DNA of 39,101 nucleotides, from contig JAEUWB010000047.1 in assembly GCA_016786595.1 (NCBI GenBank), positions 1 through 39,101 on the forward strand, written 5' to 3'. Positions within the stretch are counted from its first letter, which is position 1. Each line of letters opens with the position of its first letter. This DNA is from a bacterium. Its GTDB lineage: Bacteria > Bdellovibrionota_C > UBA2361 > SZUA-149 > JAEUWB01. Below are positions 1 to 7,885 of this stretch, one piece after another. The notes under the pieces were generated by a model. That model worked only from the letters and a program-made list of their open reading frames with translations, was not told where the DNA came from and did no database searches. The position numbers and the translations under genes are program-made.

Positions 1-214
1 CTCGTGACTTAAAGTATAATCGGGCCAGTAGAGTTAAGAGTGAAAACATTAAAATTAATCCGAGGAAAGAACCACCAAGAATTGAAGCGATTAAGTCGTT
101 CTGATTTTTTCCGAGGATAAAGTATGCAACTGAGCCAAAACAAAGAAAGATTACGCCTCGCCAGGTCAGAGGAAACAGATCTTTCATTTGGGAATAAAAA
201 CTGCGGTAAGTCAT
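1..214 (-). CDS. N-terminus of a membrane protein, cut by the window edge
   Basis: The frame is open from an ATG at 214-212 to the left edge (71 codons). A second in-frame ATG lies at 187-185. The upstream start has a weak GGTAACG-like ribosome site, so I prefer it. The protein begins with a short polar stretch and a basic LTWRG segment. Two hydrophobic segments follow (about residues 20-35 and 43-62), ending in LLARLYFKSR. A start of this kind, an LTxRG motif followed by two closely spaced helices, is seen in DUF58 proteins. That similarity is loose and the body of the gene lies outside the window. Function is therefore unassigned. Confidence 0.5.
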   Translation of the reverse strand, partial: MTYRSFYSQMKDLFPLTWRGVIFLCFGSVAYFILGKNQNDLIASILGGSFLGLILMFSLLTLLARLYFKSR

Positions 215-322
215 GAATCGTTACCCGTAACTATAGAAGAAAGATTTACACTTAGGAACAGTGCAACTCTCAGGGTAATTTTAAATTCAACTGTGGTAGG
301 GTGGCAGCCGTGCTTTAAGTTT

Positions 323-448
323 TTACCACCATTTAAAGCTACCAAGCATCAAGACCAGGCCGACGATACACCAAAGCGTCCACCAGAATTCAGTGGATTT
401 ATCAACTTTTACATGCCGGTGCGTTTCGTGGTGCTCTTCGTGTGTCAT
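323..448 (-). CDS. Possible 41-residue single-pass membrane protein
   Basis: An ATG-started frame of 42 codons including stop lies in what is otherwise a gene-free gap. The product has a charged, histidine-rich head (MTHEEHHETHRHVKVDK), then STEFWW, one hydrophobic helix (about residues 24-36), and ends FKWW. This amphipathic organisation is typical of small membrane proteins and unlikely in random sequence. It lies upstream of, and on the same strand as, the edge gene, with about 108 bp between them. No good ribosome site is visible, which keeps confidence modest. I do not recognise a family. Confidence 0.42.
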   Translation of the reverse strand: MTHEEHHETHRHVKVDKSTEFWWTLWCIVGLVLMLGSFKWW

Positions 449-595
449 TGCGTATACTTAGTTAAGAAGTACACAGATATCGACTGCTCAGGCGATTTTC
501 TTTAGTGATTAGAGGGGTAAATGTGTTAAGTTGCCGTGTAGAATGGTCGATAGCATCAAGACTTAAGTATTAATAAATAATTGATTTTTTCCTTT

Positions 596-1324
596 ATGGA
601 GCAACTCACTCCGCAATTTTCTGTAATTATTCCTGCAAGAAATGAAGAAGAGTTACTTAGCCGAGCGATTGAATCAATCCGCGCTGCGGCGAGCTATTCT
701 AATGCCACAGTTGAAATTATCGTCGTTTTAAATCGTTGCACTGACAGCACGGAGCAAGTTGCGCAGAGTCAAGGCGCTTTAATACTTGTGAACAATGAAA
801 AAAACCTCGCAATGATTCGAAACACTGGACTAAAAGCCGCCCGGGGCGAAATTCTCGTAACCATGGACGCCGACAGTCAAATGTCTAAAAACATGTTTTT
901 TGAAATTCACAGACGGCTTGCAACGGGTAAGTCTATTGGAGGTGGCGTGATGCTCTATCCCGAGCGTTACAGTTTGGGCATCATCGCTTCGATTTTATGT
1001 CTTGTGCCCTATTCACTCTGGCATGGGATTTCTGCGGGATTATTTTTTAGTTTACGGCGAGATTTTATAGCGATTGGCGGCTTTAATGAAACCTTACTTT
1101 GCGCAGAAGATGTGGACTTTGCTAAGCGGCTGAAGGCCTACGGAAAGACGCAAGACAAAAAATTTACAACAATTTTCAATGCTTGGATTGTGACCTCATG
1201 CCGGAAATTCGATAAATTTGGAGATTGGTATTTTGTTTCTCGTCCCTTGACGATGCTCAGGCTCCTCAAGGGCAAGGACCGGCGTTACGCTGACATGATT
1301 TGGTATGACTTTCCGAGAGAGTGA
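596..1324 (+). CDS. GT2-family glycosyltransferase
   Basis: 242 residues from the ATG at 596; an in-frame TTG at 581 is possible but less likely. The N-terminus FSVIIPARNEEELL (residues 8-21) is the classic GT-A nucleotide-binding start. VTMDADSQ (about 88-95) supplies the DxD-like metal-binding motif. GGFNET...CAEDVDFAKRL is the acceptor-side ED motif. A hydrophobic stretch around residues 125-150 suggests a membrane-associated loop rather than a C-terminal anchor. The enzyme should transfer a sugar from a nucleotide sugar; donor and acceptor cannot be read from the sequence. It stands alone, convergent with the Lrp-type regulator, and is followed by a long inverted repeat. Confidence 0.85.
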   Translation: MEQLTPQFSVIIPARNEEELLSRAIESIRAAASYSNATVEIIVVLNRCTDSTEQVAQSQGALILVNNEKNLAMIRNTGLKAARGEILVTMDADSQMSKNMFFEIHRRLATGKSIGGGVMLYPERYSLGIIASILCLVPYSLWHGISAGLFFSLRRDFIAIGGFNETLLCAEDVDFAKRLKAYGKTQDKKFTTIFNAWIVTSCRKFDKFGDWYFVSRPLTMLRLLKGKDRRYADMIWYDFPRE

Positions 1325-1369
1325 GTGGATGCACTATAGCTCAGATTATCTTGGAATAATGATTTTCCC

Positions 1370-1454
1370 AACTGCGGCTTGAACTTATACTTGTCCTTCT
1401 TCCGAGCTTAATTCCAATGTTGTTGCAGGGGAAGTATAAGTTCAAGCCTCAGTT
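1370..1454. terminator. Long inverted repeat between convergent genes
   Basis: Arms 1370-1392 and 1432-1454 are complementary over 23 positions with a single mismatch. The core GGCTTGAACTTATACTT is matched perfectly on the other side. The loop is about 39 nt. It sits between the ends of two convergent genes, so a bidirectional terminator is the simplest reading. There is no T-run, and the arms are unusually long, so it could instead be a small dispersed palindromic element. Confidence 0.55.
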
Positions 1455-1483
1455 AAAGAGCAGCGCGAACTGAAGCCTCAACT

Positions 1484-2458
1484 CTAGGGAAACAAATTAT
1501 ATTTATGTATTCTACTAATCAGTAGGGCATCATAATTATGAATTACATCAGCATAGTCGCTGGTAATTTCCATCATCACTTGTCGCATTTGTGAGACGCT
1601 CTCGACTTCAAGTTCAAGTTCGTAGTCCCATTCGCCAAAAGTCTTTACAATGAAAATCACATGCGGCTTGGTTTTACAGAGTGCCAATAGCTTTTGATGT
1701 TTCTCGGGGTTGCTGCGGTTTAGATAAAGAAATACTTTATAATGCAGGTGGCCGATTTGGGAGTGATGCAGTACTAAAGTGTAGCGCGTGATGACTTTCT
1801 TTTGCTCTAGTTTTTTCAATCTTAAGAGCACGGCGTCCGAAGAAATATCCAGCCCAGCTGCGAGATCAACTGCGGAAAGACGCGCATTCGTTGTTAATTT
1901 GCGAATAATCTGTTGATCGTTATGATCGACCTCGACCGGATCGGAGAAAACGGAATAGAATCCTGGTTTGAGGTCTTTGCGCTTGCGCCCAACTAGATAA
2001 TCTCGAGACAGATACTCGCCTGCAATATTAATGCAAAACACTCTGCGGCTGACATAACCGTGATAACCAAGCGTTAAATCCTCAACCAGCGAATTTAAGG
2101 TCAATAAGTCTTTTGTCCCAGAAACCTTTAAGGCAAAGCCGATGTCAAAATTGCCTTCAATTCTGACAACCCAGGCTACATCTGGATTTGTATTTAAATG
2201 ATCGATGATTTGCTCGATGTGCTGCTCGTTTACGCTGTGAAGTTTGAGAAAGATTTTATAGTACGCAAAGCCGAGCTTCGCAGAATCAACGACGGTGATT
2301 GTCGAGTGGATGACCTGTTCTTCAAATAGCCGCTGCACGCGATAACGCGCCGCCTCTTGGGAAATGCGGGCTTCATCGCCGAGCTTAGAAAAAGGTAAGC
2401 GGGCGTTACGGTCCAGGGCGTGTAAGAGCTGTAAATCAGTAGAGTCGATTTTCGCCAT
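1484..2458 (-). CDS. Two-module Lrp/AsnC-family transcriptional regulator
   Basis: 324 residues, about twice the length of a normal Lrp/AsnC protein. Residues 1-60 form an AsnC-type winged helix (DSTDLQLLHALDRNARLPFSKLG...), followed by a RAM-like ligand domain to about 140. A second winged helix begins near residue 178 (DHNDQQIIRKLTTNARLS) with a second RAM-like domain to the end. Such tandem proteins can present two DNA-binding and two effector folds from one chain. The ligand, probably an amino acid or other small metabolite, cannot be inferred. The start ATG at 2458-2456 follows an AGAGA-like site. The gene is divergent from the unknown gene at 2605, which is a natural candidate target. 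Confidence 0.8.
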   Translation of the reverse strand: MAKIDSTDLQLLHALDRNARLPFSKLGDEARISQEAARYRVQRLFEEQVIHSTITVVDSAKLGFAYYKIFLKLHSVNEQHIEQIIDHLNTNPDVAWVVRIEGNFDIGFALKVSGTKDLLTLNSLVEDLTLGYHGYVSRRVFCINIAGEYLSRDYLVGRKRKDLKPGFYSVFSDPVEVDHNDQQIIRKLTTNARLSAVDLAAGLDISSDAVLLRLKKLEQKKVITRYTLVLHHSQIGHLHYKVFLYLNRSNPEKHQKLLALCKTKPHVIFIVKTFGEWDYELELEVESVSQMRQVMMEITSDYADVIHNYDALLISRIHKYNLFP

Positions 2459-2604
2459 TTTTTCTCTATATCCCGATAATTTGATTATTTCAACTCGGGA
2501 AATGGTTTATTTTTGTATAATTTTTTTCTATATCCTAAATCTTCTTGTGTCAGGCAAGATTGCACTTTTTTGCCTCACTTTTTCATTTAGGCAGGGAGGA
2601 AACT
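2459..2604. promoter_or_regulatory. Divergent control region with repeated CTATATCC
   Basis: This AT-rich intergenic region separates the Lrp-type regulator from the gene at 2605. The octamer CTATATCC occurs twice in the same orientation (2466-2473 and 2528-2535), each preceded by a T-rich run. A TATAAT hexamer lies at 2516-2521, without a convincing -35. The spacing of the repeats, about six helical turns, would suit a multimeric Lrp-type protein; that is inference. GGGAGGA at 2594-2600 is the strong ribosome site for the plus-strand gene. Confidence 0.4.
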
Positions 2605-2934
2605 ATGGCTCAGGTATATTTTTTAGAAATTAATTATGTTCTTGAAAGTCGAGGACTTGAAGCCCCGTTTTTCGTTGGTCCTTATCGTTCAGAGCGTGAG
2701 GCGATTAGCAGGTCAAAAACTTTAAATATGCGCCCGCTATCAGTAAAACAGCTTGTAAACGTGAGGGAAATGAGTGCTGATGAAATCGACTCAGAGCGCG
2801 TGCTTGTGGCTGGAACACGTTGCTTTAACCGTGAACTTTTTCCAGCAATTAGTGAAAGTGGCGAAGTGGATAATGCTCAAAAAGAACACTATTTGCCCGC
2901 TGACTATTTTGAAAGCGGTGCGGAATTGGTCTAG
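2605..2934 (+). CDS. Small conserved-looking protein of unknown function
   Basis: 109 residues from the ATG at 2605, chosen because GGGAGGA lies at ideal distance. An in-frame ATG at 2545 has no such site. The product is soluble and acidic (MAQVYFLEINYVLESRGLE...). It contains FVGPYRSEREAISRSKTL, which resembles SPOR-like or small surface-fold proteins in tone only. There are no signal peptide, membrane segments or catalytic motifs. Its position opposite the double Lrp regulator suggests it may be that regulator's target. I do not recognise the family. Confidence 0.65.
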   Translation: MAQVYFLEINYVLESRGLEAPFFVGPYRSEREAISRSKTLNMRPLSVKQLVNVREMSADEIDSERVLVAGTRCFNRELFPAISESGEVDNAQKEHYLPADYFESGAELV

Positions 2935-3040
2935 GGAAGTTCTGATTAAACACAGCAAATACTTAGCGATTTGCTCTAAATTTCATCGATCGTAAGAGCA
3001 TTTTTGATTAATTCGCATAGAGCATGATAGTTTGTGCGCT

Positions 3041-4030
3041 ATGATACTTGCACCAACACATGCTTCAATCACAGCTGCCAAAGACTTATTAGCCGACGGG
3101 GAAGTTGTAGTTTTCCCTACAGAAACAGTTTATGGCCTTGGTGCCAATGCTTTACGAGAAAGTGCCGTTAGAAAGATTTATGCCTTAAAGGCACGCCCAG
3201 CGACAAATCCGGTCATCGTTCACGTAGCCGACATGCTCTCTTTGTTTGAACTCATCGCAAGTGGCGCGCGAAAAGAGCTTAGCCTACACTTATCTAAACT
3301 CGAGCAATTTTGGCCTGGCCCGTTAACTGTAGTTGTGCCTCGAGCTGAAACAGTTCCAGATATTGTCACTGCCGGAAAGCCTTCAGTAGGACTGCGCATC
3401 CCCAATCATCCAGTGGCATTGGAGCTTCTCAAGATGTGCAAATTTCCACTTGCTGCTCCTAGCGCAAATCGTTCGAACTACATTAGTCCGACTCAAGCTG
3501 AGCATGTGGAAAAGCAATTTAAGGATAAAAATTTACTAATTCTCGATGGCGGCACTTGTGAGGTTGGTGTTGAGTCGACAGTAATTTCTCTACTAACTCC
3601 AACTGCGCCTGAAATTTTACGCCCCGGTGGAATTAGCGCCGAGCAATTATCTGAAGCTTTAGGTGTTCAGGTCCCAGTTAAGCCCAATGCCGCGAAAAGT
3701 AATGCCGCCCAAGTTTCTCCTGGTTTGATGCCACTGCACTATGCACCAGGAACAAAAACCACTTTTTTGCGGGATATTGATGTTTCCACGCTCGGCGATA
3801 AGCGTGTTGGCCTCGTAGCTTTTAGCCGCCAGCGCGGCGCGCTTTATCCGCTCAATGAAGTTCGGGTTTTAAGTGCCACGGGAGATCTTAACGAAGTTGC
3901 GCACGGACTTTTTGCCGCCCTGTATGAGCTCGACCAGCTCGGATTGGATATGATTCTCGTTGATACCTGCGAAGAAAGAGGCCTAGGTATGGCGATTATG
4001 AATCGCTTGAAACGCGCCGTGACCGCCTAA
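3041..4030 (+). CDS. sua5: Threonylcarbamoyl-AMP synthase, Sua5 type
   Basis: 329 residues. The N-terminal YrdC domain (about 1-200) makes threonylcarbamoyl-AMP from threonine, bicarbonate and ATP, the first step of t6A37 tRNA modification. Visible landmarks are VVFPTETVYGLGANA, the KARP motif (residues 50-53), LRIPNHP, and SANRSNYISPT. The C-terminal part (about 205-329) is the extra Sua5 domain, so this is the long form rather than TsaC. The ATG at 3041 is used; no good ribosome site is visible, and an in-frame TTG lies 9 bp upstream. The last 329 bp are duplicated about 1 kb downstream. Confidence 0.92.
   Translation: MILAPTHASITAAKDLLADGEVVVFPTETVYGLGANALRESAVRKIYALKARPATNPVIVHVADMLSLFELIASGARKELSLHLSKLEQFWPGPLTVVVPRAETVPDIVTAGKPSVGLRIPNHPVALELLKMCKFPLAAPSANRSNYISPTQAEHVEKQFKDKNLLILDGGTCEVGVESTVISLLTPTAPEILRPGGISAEQLSEALGVQVPVKPNAAKSNAAQVSPGLMPLHYAPGTKTTFLRDIDVSTLGDKRVGLVAFSRQRGALYPLNEVRVLSATGDLNEVAHGLFAALYELDQLGLDMILVDTCEERGLGMAIMNRLKRAVTA
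3692..4020 (+). repeat. Parent copy of a 329-bp direct repeat (3' end of sua5)
   Basis: This segment, the coding 3' end of sua5, recurs at 4712-5040 with a constant offset of 1020 bp. I count 13 mismatches and no indels (about 96% identical). The last 107 bp or so are identical. Homology stops abruptly at both ends. Confidence 0.95.
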
Positions 4031-4135
4031 TTTCCGTAAGCAAGTCTTGTAATTTATCCTACAAGAATTACTTAGGCAGATACTTTCTAGGCTACAAATT
4101 TAAAGTTTTTTCCCCAAGGTTACGATATTTTATGC

Positions 4136-4654
4136 ATGTATTTAGCTCGTAAGCAATCTGGCTTTACCATCGTAGAATTGTTGATGTGCATTGTGTCAAT
4201 CGGTATACTTGCTGCCGTAGTTATCCCGCAAATGGAAGAATATCGACGTAAAGTTCGAGATGTTGTTGCACTGAGCGATCTCAGAAATTATATTATTGCT
4301 CAGGAATCATATTGGAGTGAACACCATAGATACGTAAGCTGCGAGAGATTGGCATGGTATTATGACGGCGAATATCAATATATGGACAACACGGGCTGGG
4401 GAACAAATTGTGAAGCTGTTTTGCCGGGATTTAAATATTCTGAAGGCGTAGCGGTTTACTCAGAAGGGATGGATTTTGACGGCACTTATATTGCAGCCCA
4501 GGCGTGCCACGCGCGCGGGACTAAGGACCAAGATAACTTTGCATCTGTAACGTTTTATATTTCTGGTGCTGATTACGTAGGCTGTCAGTCAAATACTATC
4601 TGTCGAGCTTGGCAGGATACCCATTCTTGCTGGGGGCCAGGACCTGAAGGCTAA
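4136..4654 (+). CDS. Type IV pilin-like / pseudopilin protein
   Basis: 172 residues. A short basic leader ends at G9, and the sequence then reads F10-T-I-V-E14-L-L followed by about 17 hydrophobic residues. This is the prepilin-peptidase signature: cleavage between G and F, N-methylated Phe, Glu at mature position 5. The globular part is rich in Tyr and Trp and has five cysteines that could form disulfides. It is exported to the inner membrane and assembled into a pilus or type II secretion pseudopilus. No assembly genes are nearby, so it is an orphan. It lies exactly between the two copies of the sua5 3' repeat, which suggests it arrived with, or was trapped by, that duplication. Confidence 0.85.
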   Translation: MYLARKQSGFTIVELLMCIVSIGILAAVVIPQMEEYRRKVRDVVALSDLRNYIIAQESYWSEHHRYVSCERLAWYYDGEYQYMDNTGWGTNCEAVLPGFKYSEGVAVYSEGMDFDGTYIAAQACHARGTKDQDNFASVTFYISGADYVGCQSNTICRAWQDTHSCWGPGPEG

Positions 4655-4711
4655 TCTCAAAGCAGATTAGTGCTAATATATCGATCATTCTTTTTCCAGG
4701 GAGTATGACGA

Positions 4712-5050
4712 GCGAAAAGTAGTGCTGCCCAAGTTTCTCCTGGTTTGATGCCACTGCACTATACACCAGGAACAAAAACCACTTTTTTGCGAGATATTGA
4801 TGTTTCCACGCTTGGCGACAAGCGTGTTGGCCTCGTAGCTTTTAGCCGTCAGCGCGGCGGGCTTTATCCGCTCAATGAAGTCCGGATTTTAAGTGCCACG
4901 GGAGATCTCAACGAAGTTACGCACGGACTTTTTGCTGCCCTGTATGAGCTCGACCAGCTCGGATTGGATATGATTCTCGTTGATACCTGCGAAGAAAGAG
5001 GCCTAGGTATGGCGATTATGAATCGCTTGAAACGCGCCGTTGCTCAATAA
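4712..5050 (+). pseudogene. Truncated duplicate of the sua5 3' end
   Basis: 4712-5040 is a 96% identical copy of sua5 positions 3692-4020. The frame stays open to a TAA at 5050 and encodes only the C-terminal Sua5 domain (about 100 residues), with four amino-acid changes in the conserved stretch. The catalytic YrdC domain is missing, so it cannot be a synthase. The final residues after the conserved KRAV differ from the parent. An internal ATG exists, but no ribosome site supports expression. It overlaps the 3' end of the opposite-strand GT87-like gene. Confidence 0.85.
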
Positions 5051-6109
5051 CGGCACAAGTAGCAACGCAGGAATGGCCGCATCGATCAATTGCGGTTCAA
5101 TGCTCCAGGCAATTCTTAAACAACTCAGCGTAAGCAGCAGCAGTAGCCAATACGATTTCTTTTCGCCGACGAAAATCGCATTGATCACGAGGAGGAATGG
5201 AAAAAATAAAATCACATAATCATACGTCCAGGCATAAGGTGAAATTAATAAGCCACTTACTAGACCAATTTGCAGCAGCCACTCAGCGCTAATCTTAGCT
5301 TTAGTATAGCGCCAATACTCAAAACTAATTAGTGCAAGTCCAGCAAGAAAAGAGACGCCACAGACTAGTTGCTTGGAGGTGCCAAAAATTGCGGCGCCAA
5401 TACTGACTAAAGTTGGAGTTTGCCAGTTGAGGCTTGAGCCTAAGTCGGCGCTTAGGAGCTGAGTGTAGATTGCTGAATTCCAGCCATAAGGAACTCCAAG
5501 CAAAAAGGCTGCCCCGAGTGTAAACCCAGAAAGCCAGTGAGCACGGCGAGACTTTAGCGCCAGAATTAATACCAGCGGCAGGAGGAGCATCGCCAAATTT
5601 GGCTTAACTACAAACAGCGCAAACGCAATTCCAGAGATCAATTGCTTGGCTTTGCTGCTTGATTCAAAGTAAAGAGCCCCAAGGCAAAACGCTAGAGACA
5701 ATACGCAGGCAAGTTGACCAAGTGCGAGACAATAAAAAGCGGGGAAAAAACAAAAGGCGCTCACGAGTATCTGATGCTCGGTCCAGCGGGTTTGAGTTCG
5801 CTTCAGTATTAAAAGCAGACTTAAGGTCAGTGCAGCGCTGGAAAGCAGTCCCCAAATGATTAGTGCGAGTTCTTGCGAAAGCGTTGCCAGGGGGACAAAA
5901 AGCGAAAACACAGTTGGCGGATAGAGAAAGTCGATTGGCTGATCAGTTGGCTTGGCTACGCATGACTGCGCCGTTGCCCTCACATATGGATTTTCCCCCT
6001 GAAGAAATTTTGTTGTGACACAATGCATGTAGCGAAAATCATTTTGCTCAGAGCCGAGAGCGATCAAGCTAAAACAAATGAAAATTGCGACAAAAACCTG
6101 CTTATTCAC
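5003..6109 (-). CDS. GT87/DUF2029-like polyprenol-phosphate mannosyltransferase
   Basis: About 368 residues with roughly nine hydrophobic helices. GENPYVRA, then FLYPPTVFSLFVPLA, and later FVVKPNLAMLLLPLVLIL are landmarks of the GT87 (DUF2029) family of membrane glycosyltransferases, which use lipid-linked sugars in the envelope. The GTG at 6109 overlaps the upstream stop by 8 bp; an in-frame TTG at 6124 is an alternative. It is the last gene of a three-gene operon. Its 3' end is odd: the final 12 codons and the stop (5003-5040) are the antisense strand of the duplicated sua5 fragment. The native C-terminus was therefore replaced at the duplication breakpoint. Few residues are likely lost, so the protein may still work. 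Confidence 0.72.
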   Translation of the reverse strand: MNKQVFVAIFICFSLIALGSEQNDFRYMHCVTTKFLQGENPYVRATAQSCVAKPTDQPIDFLYPPTVFSLFVPLATLSQELALIIWGLLSSAALTLSLLLILKRTQTRWTEHQILVSAFCFFPAFYCLALGQLACVLSLAFCLGALYFESSSKAKQLISGIAFALFVVKPNLAMLLLPLVLILALKSRRAHWLSGFTLGAAFLLGVPYGWNSAIYTQLLSADLGSSLNWQTPTLVSIGAAIFGTSKQLVCGVSFLAGLALISFEYWRYTKAKISAEWLLQIGLVSGLLISPYAWTYDYVILFFPFLLVINAIFVGEKKSYWLLLLLTLSCLRIAWSIEPQLIDAAIPALLLVPLLSNGAFQAIHNRHT

Positions 6110-6734
6110 TATCGATCGCTTCAATGATCCTTGCAGGTAAGAAATAAATTACCGGTATGAGAATATAAATTCCCAGTGAAATATAGACACTAAGCGGCGC
6201 TAAGAGCACTGCAGTTAGATATAAAACTGGCCCATAGAGGCTTTTACGATTTAATTTCCTAATGTATTTTTTCGATATTTTCTGATCATAAAGGTTTGCA
6301 TGGTCAGCATGAAAAGCCATCAGGTTAAACGCCACTGCTGCGCCAAGTACAATTAACCTGTAGAGCATGACTGTCACTGTTTCAAAGGGAAATTCCCCCA
6401 ATAGTGCAGTCGGGAAAGGAATTAAAGAAAGCCAAAAGAGCAGATGATTGTTGTGCCAGAGTAAGGCACGACTTGTTCGTGCCAAACTGTAAAAAAATGA
6501 ATGATGATTAACCCAAAAAATGGCTACGAGTAAGAAGCTCAATGCATAAGCGATAAATTTCGGAGAAATCGCCGTCAGTTCACTGAGGATTTGCCCCGAA
6601 GCCATGCCGGTTTTGATTGAGGTTGGAACTTTAATTTCAAAAACCATAATGGTCAGGATGATTGCAATCACGCCATCACTGAATGCTTCGATGCGCGAAG
6701 TGGATGGAATAAAGCTTTCCGGGTCTTTCTTCAT
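6102..6734 (-). CDS. TMEM175-family (DUF1211) potassium channel-like protein
   Basis: 210 residues with about six transmembrane segments. The N-terminal R-I-E-A-F-S-D-G motif (residues 14-21) followed by VIAIILTIMVFEIKVP is the hallmark of the bacterial TMEM175/DUF1211 family. In that family the FSD residues of helix 1 line the K+ pore. The NHHSFF motif after helix 3 also fits. Bacterial members are shorter than animal ones and work as tetramers. The ATG overlaps the upstream hydrolase stop as ATGA, so translation is probably coupled within the operon. Why it travels with a hydrolase and a mannosyltransferase is unclear. Confidence 0.82.
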   Translation of the reverse strand: MKKDPESFIPSTSRIEAFSDGVIAIILTIMVFEIKVPTSIKTGMASGQILSELTAISPKFIAYALSFLLVAIFWVNHHSFFYSLARTSRALLWHNNHLLFWLSLIPFPTALLGEFPFETVTVMLYRLIVLGAAVAFNLMAFHADHANLYDQKISKKYIRKLNRKSLYGPVLYLTAVLLAPLSVYISLGIYILIPVIYFLPARIIEAIDSE

Positions 6735-7822
6735 AAATGTAATACAAGTAAGTCAGCATTAAGTTGCGGGTCGGTGATTGGCGTCGGGTCTTGTTCGGCG
6801 CTTCTCGTTGGCCCGCTTTTCCAAAGATTACCACGTAAACGCACAACTAGCCCCTGCTTAATTTTTGAAGTTTTAATTCTTCCTGGGAGCGCGTACTTAT
6901 TAAAAGCTTGCCACTCGGTGATTGTTTTTACATCAGTTAAATTGCAGTCGGCAGGTGCCTCCCAACCACTGTACCCATTCCAGGGCTTGGCCAGGATCGA
7001 TTGGTCAAGTGTATATGTAGGCACAACAACATAATCAGCAGCTTTTTCCTCAAGCGCAGCATAAGCTTGCGGAAACCAAGCGTCGGCACAAATCAAAACT
7101 CCAACTTTGCCAACTGCTGTATCAAAGACTTGGTAGTTTGTAGTTTGATCTGCGGCCATGAATTCCAATTCACGTGCAATTGGAAAGTGCTTCTTAACAA
7201 TCTGCTCTTCAGGAGTGCCGTCTGGACGAAAAACTAGCGTTTGGTTGTAAAGCGGCCCAGGCTTTAGTCGCAACTTGCCATGCTGCATCTCGATCTCTGG
7301 GAGTGGAATTGAGCCAGCAACAATTGTCACTTGAAATTCCTTGGCGAGCGTGGAGAATATTTTTTCATAGGCTTCAAGCATTGCCGCAGCGCGCACTTGA
7401 AAGAGCGCCTCTGCGGCACTATCTTTCTTGTCACTCCAGGCAAGCTCCCAAAGGAATGGAATGATTCTACGACAAGCAACCTGTTGCATTGCTGCTGATT
7501 CAGTTACGGCCGTGAAAACACTTTCAGCTTGGTTAAGTGTTGCTAGATAAAGTCCGACATGCTCAGGGAAAACCACTATTGTTTGCCTTTGCAGAAAACC
7601 TTGAGATTTTGCAGTTCCAAGGATTGGTCTAATGCGCGAGAGAAAGTTTTCAACCGACTGAAAATCTCTTTTTTGGAAGTAAGCCTGGACTCCGAGAATC
7701 GACCCGCGGGAGCTAGCAACACCGATTTCGTGAATTTTTATCTTGTTATTTTCAGCGTGGGCACTTTGCAGGCATAAAATATAAATCAAAGTGACAGCTA
7801 TGCGCCTAGTGAGCAGTTTCAT
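6731..7822 (-). CDS. Exported carbon-nitrogen hydrolase (nitrilase superfamily)
   Basis: 363 residues. A signal peptide (MKLLTRRIAVTLIYILCLQ, cleavage near AHA-EN) points to the periplasm. The nitrilase triad is visible: Glu in VVFPEHVG (E87), Lys in IVKKHFP (K210 or K211) and Cys in GVLICADAWF (C245). Superfamily enzymes cleave or transfer amide or nitrile groups; the substrate is not predictable. Apart from the export signal it resembles no specific lipoprotein N-acyltransferase, since the multi-helix membrane domain of Lnt is absent. The ATG at 7822 is preferred over the in-frame TTG at 7831. It is the first gene of the operon and divergent from the Cys-rich gene 63 bp away, with a CTAGCA/TGCTAG inverted repeat in between. 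Confidence 0.8.
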   Translation of the reverse strand: MKLLTRRIAVTLIYILCLQSAHAENNKIKIHEIGVASSRGSILGVQAYFQKRDFQSVENFLSRIRPILGTAKSQGFLQRQTIVVFPEHVGLYLATLNQAESVFTAVTESAAMQQVACRRIIPFLWELAWSDKKDSAAEALFQVRAAAMLEAYEKIFSTLAKEFQVTIVAGSIPLPEIEMQHGKLRLKPGPLYNQTLVFRPDGTPEEQIVKKHFPIARELEFMAADQTTNYQVFDTAVGKVGVLICADAWFPQAYAALEEKAADYVVVPTYTLDQSILAKPWNGYSGWEAPADCNLTDVKTITEWQAFNKYALPGRIKTSKIKQGLVVRLRGNLWKSGPTRSAEQDPTPITDPQLNADLLVLHL

Positions 7823-7885
7823 CGTAAGCAAAATTCTAGCAAAAAACCTAAGACCTATGCTAGATCTGTTGCAAGGTAAGCCACT

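Noticed and set aside
188-505. Plus-strand 105-codon frame near the left end
   Set aside because: It starts with TTG, lacks a ribosome site and has an implausible protein composition. The opposite strand holds better candidates.
4715-5050. A second functional Sua5/TsaC gene
   Set aside because: Only the C-terminal domain is present, and nucleotide identity to the neighbour shows a recent partial duplication.
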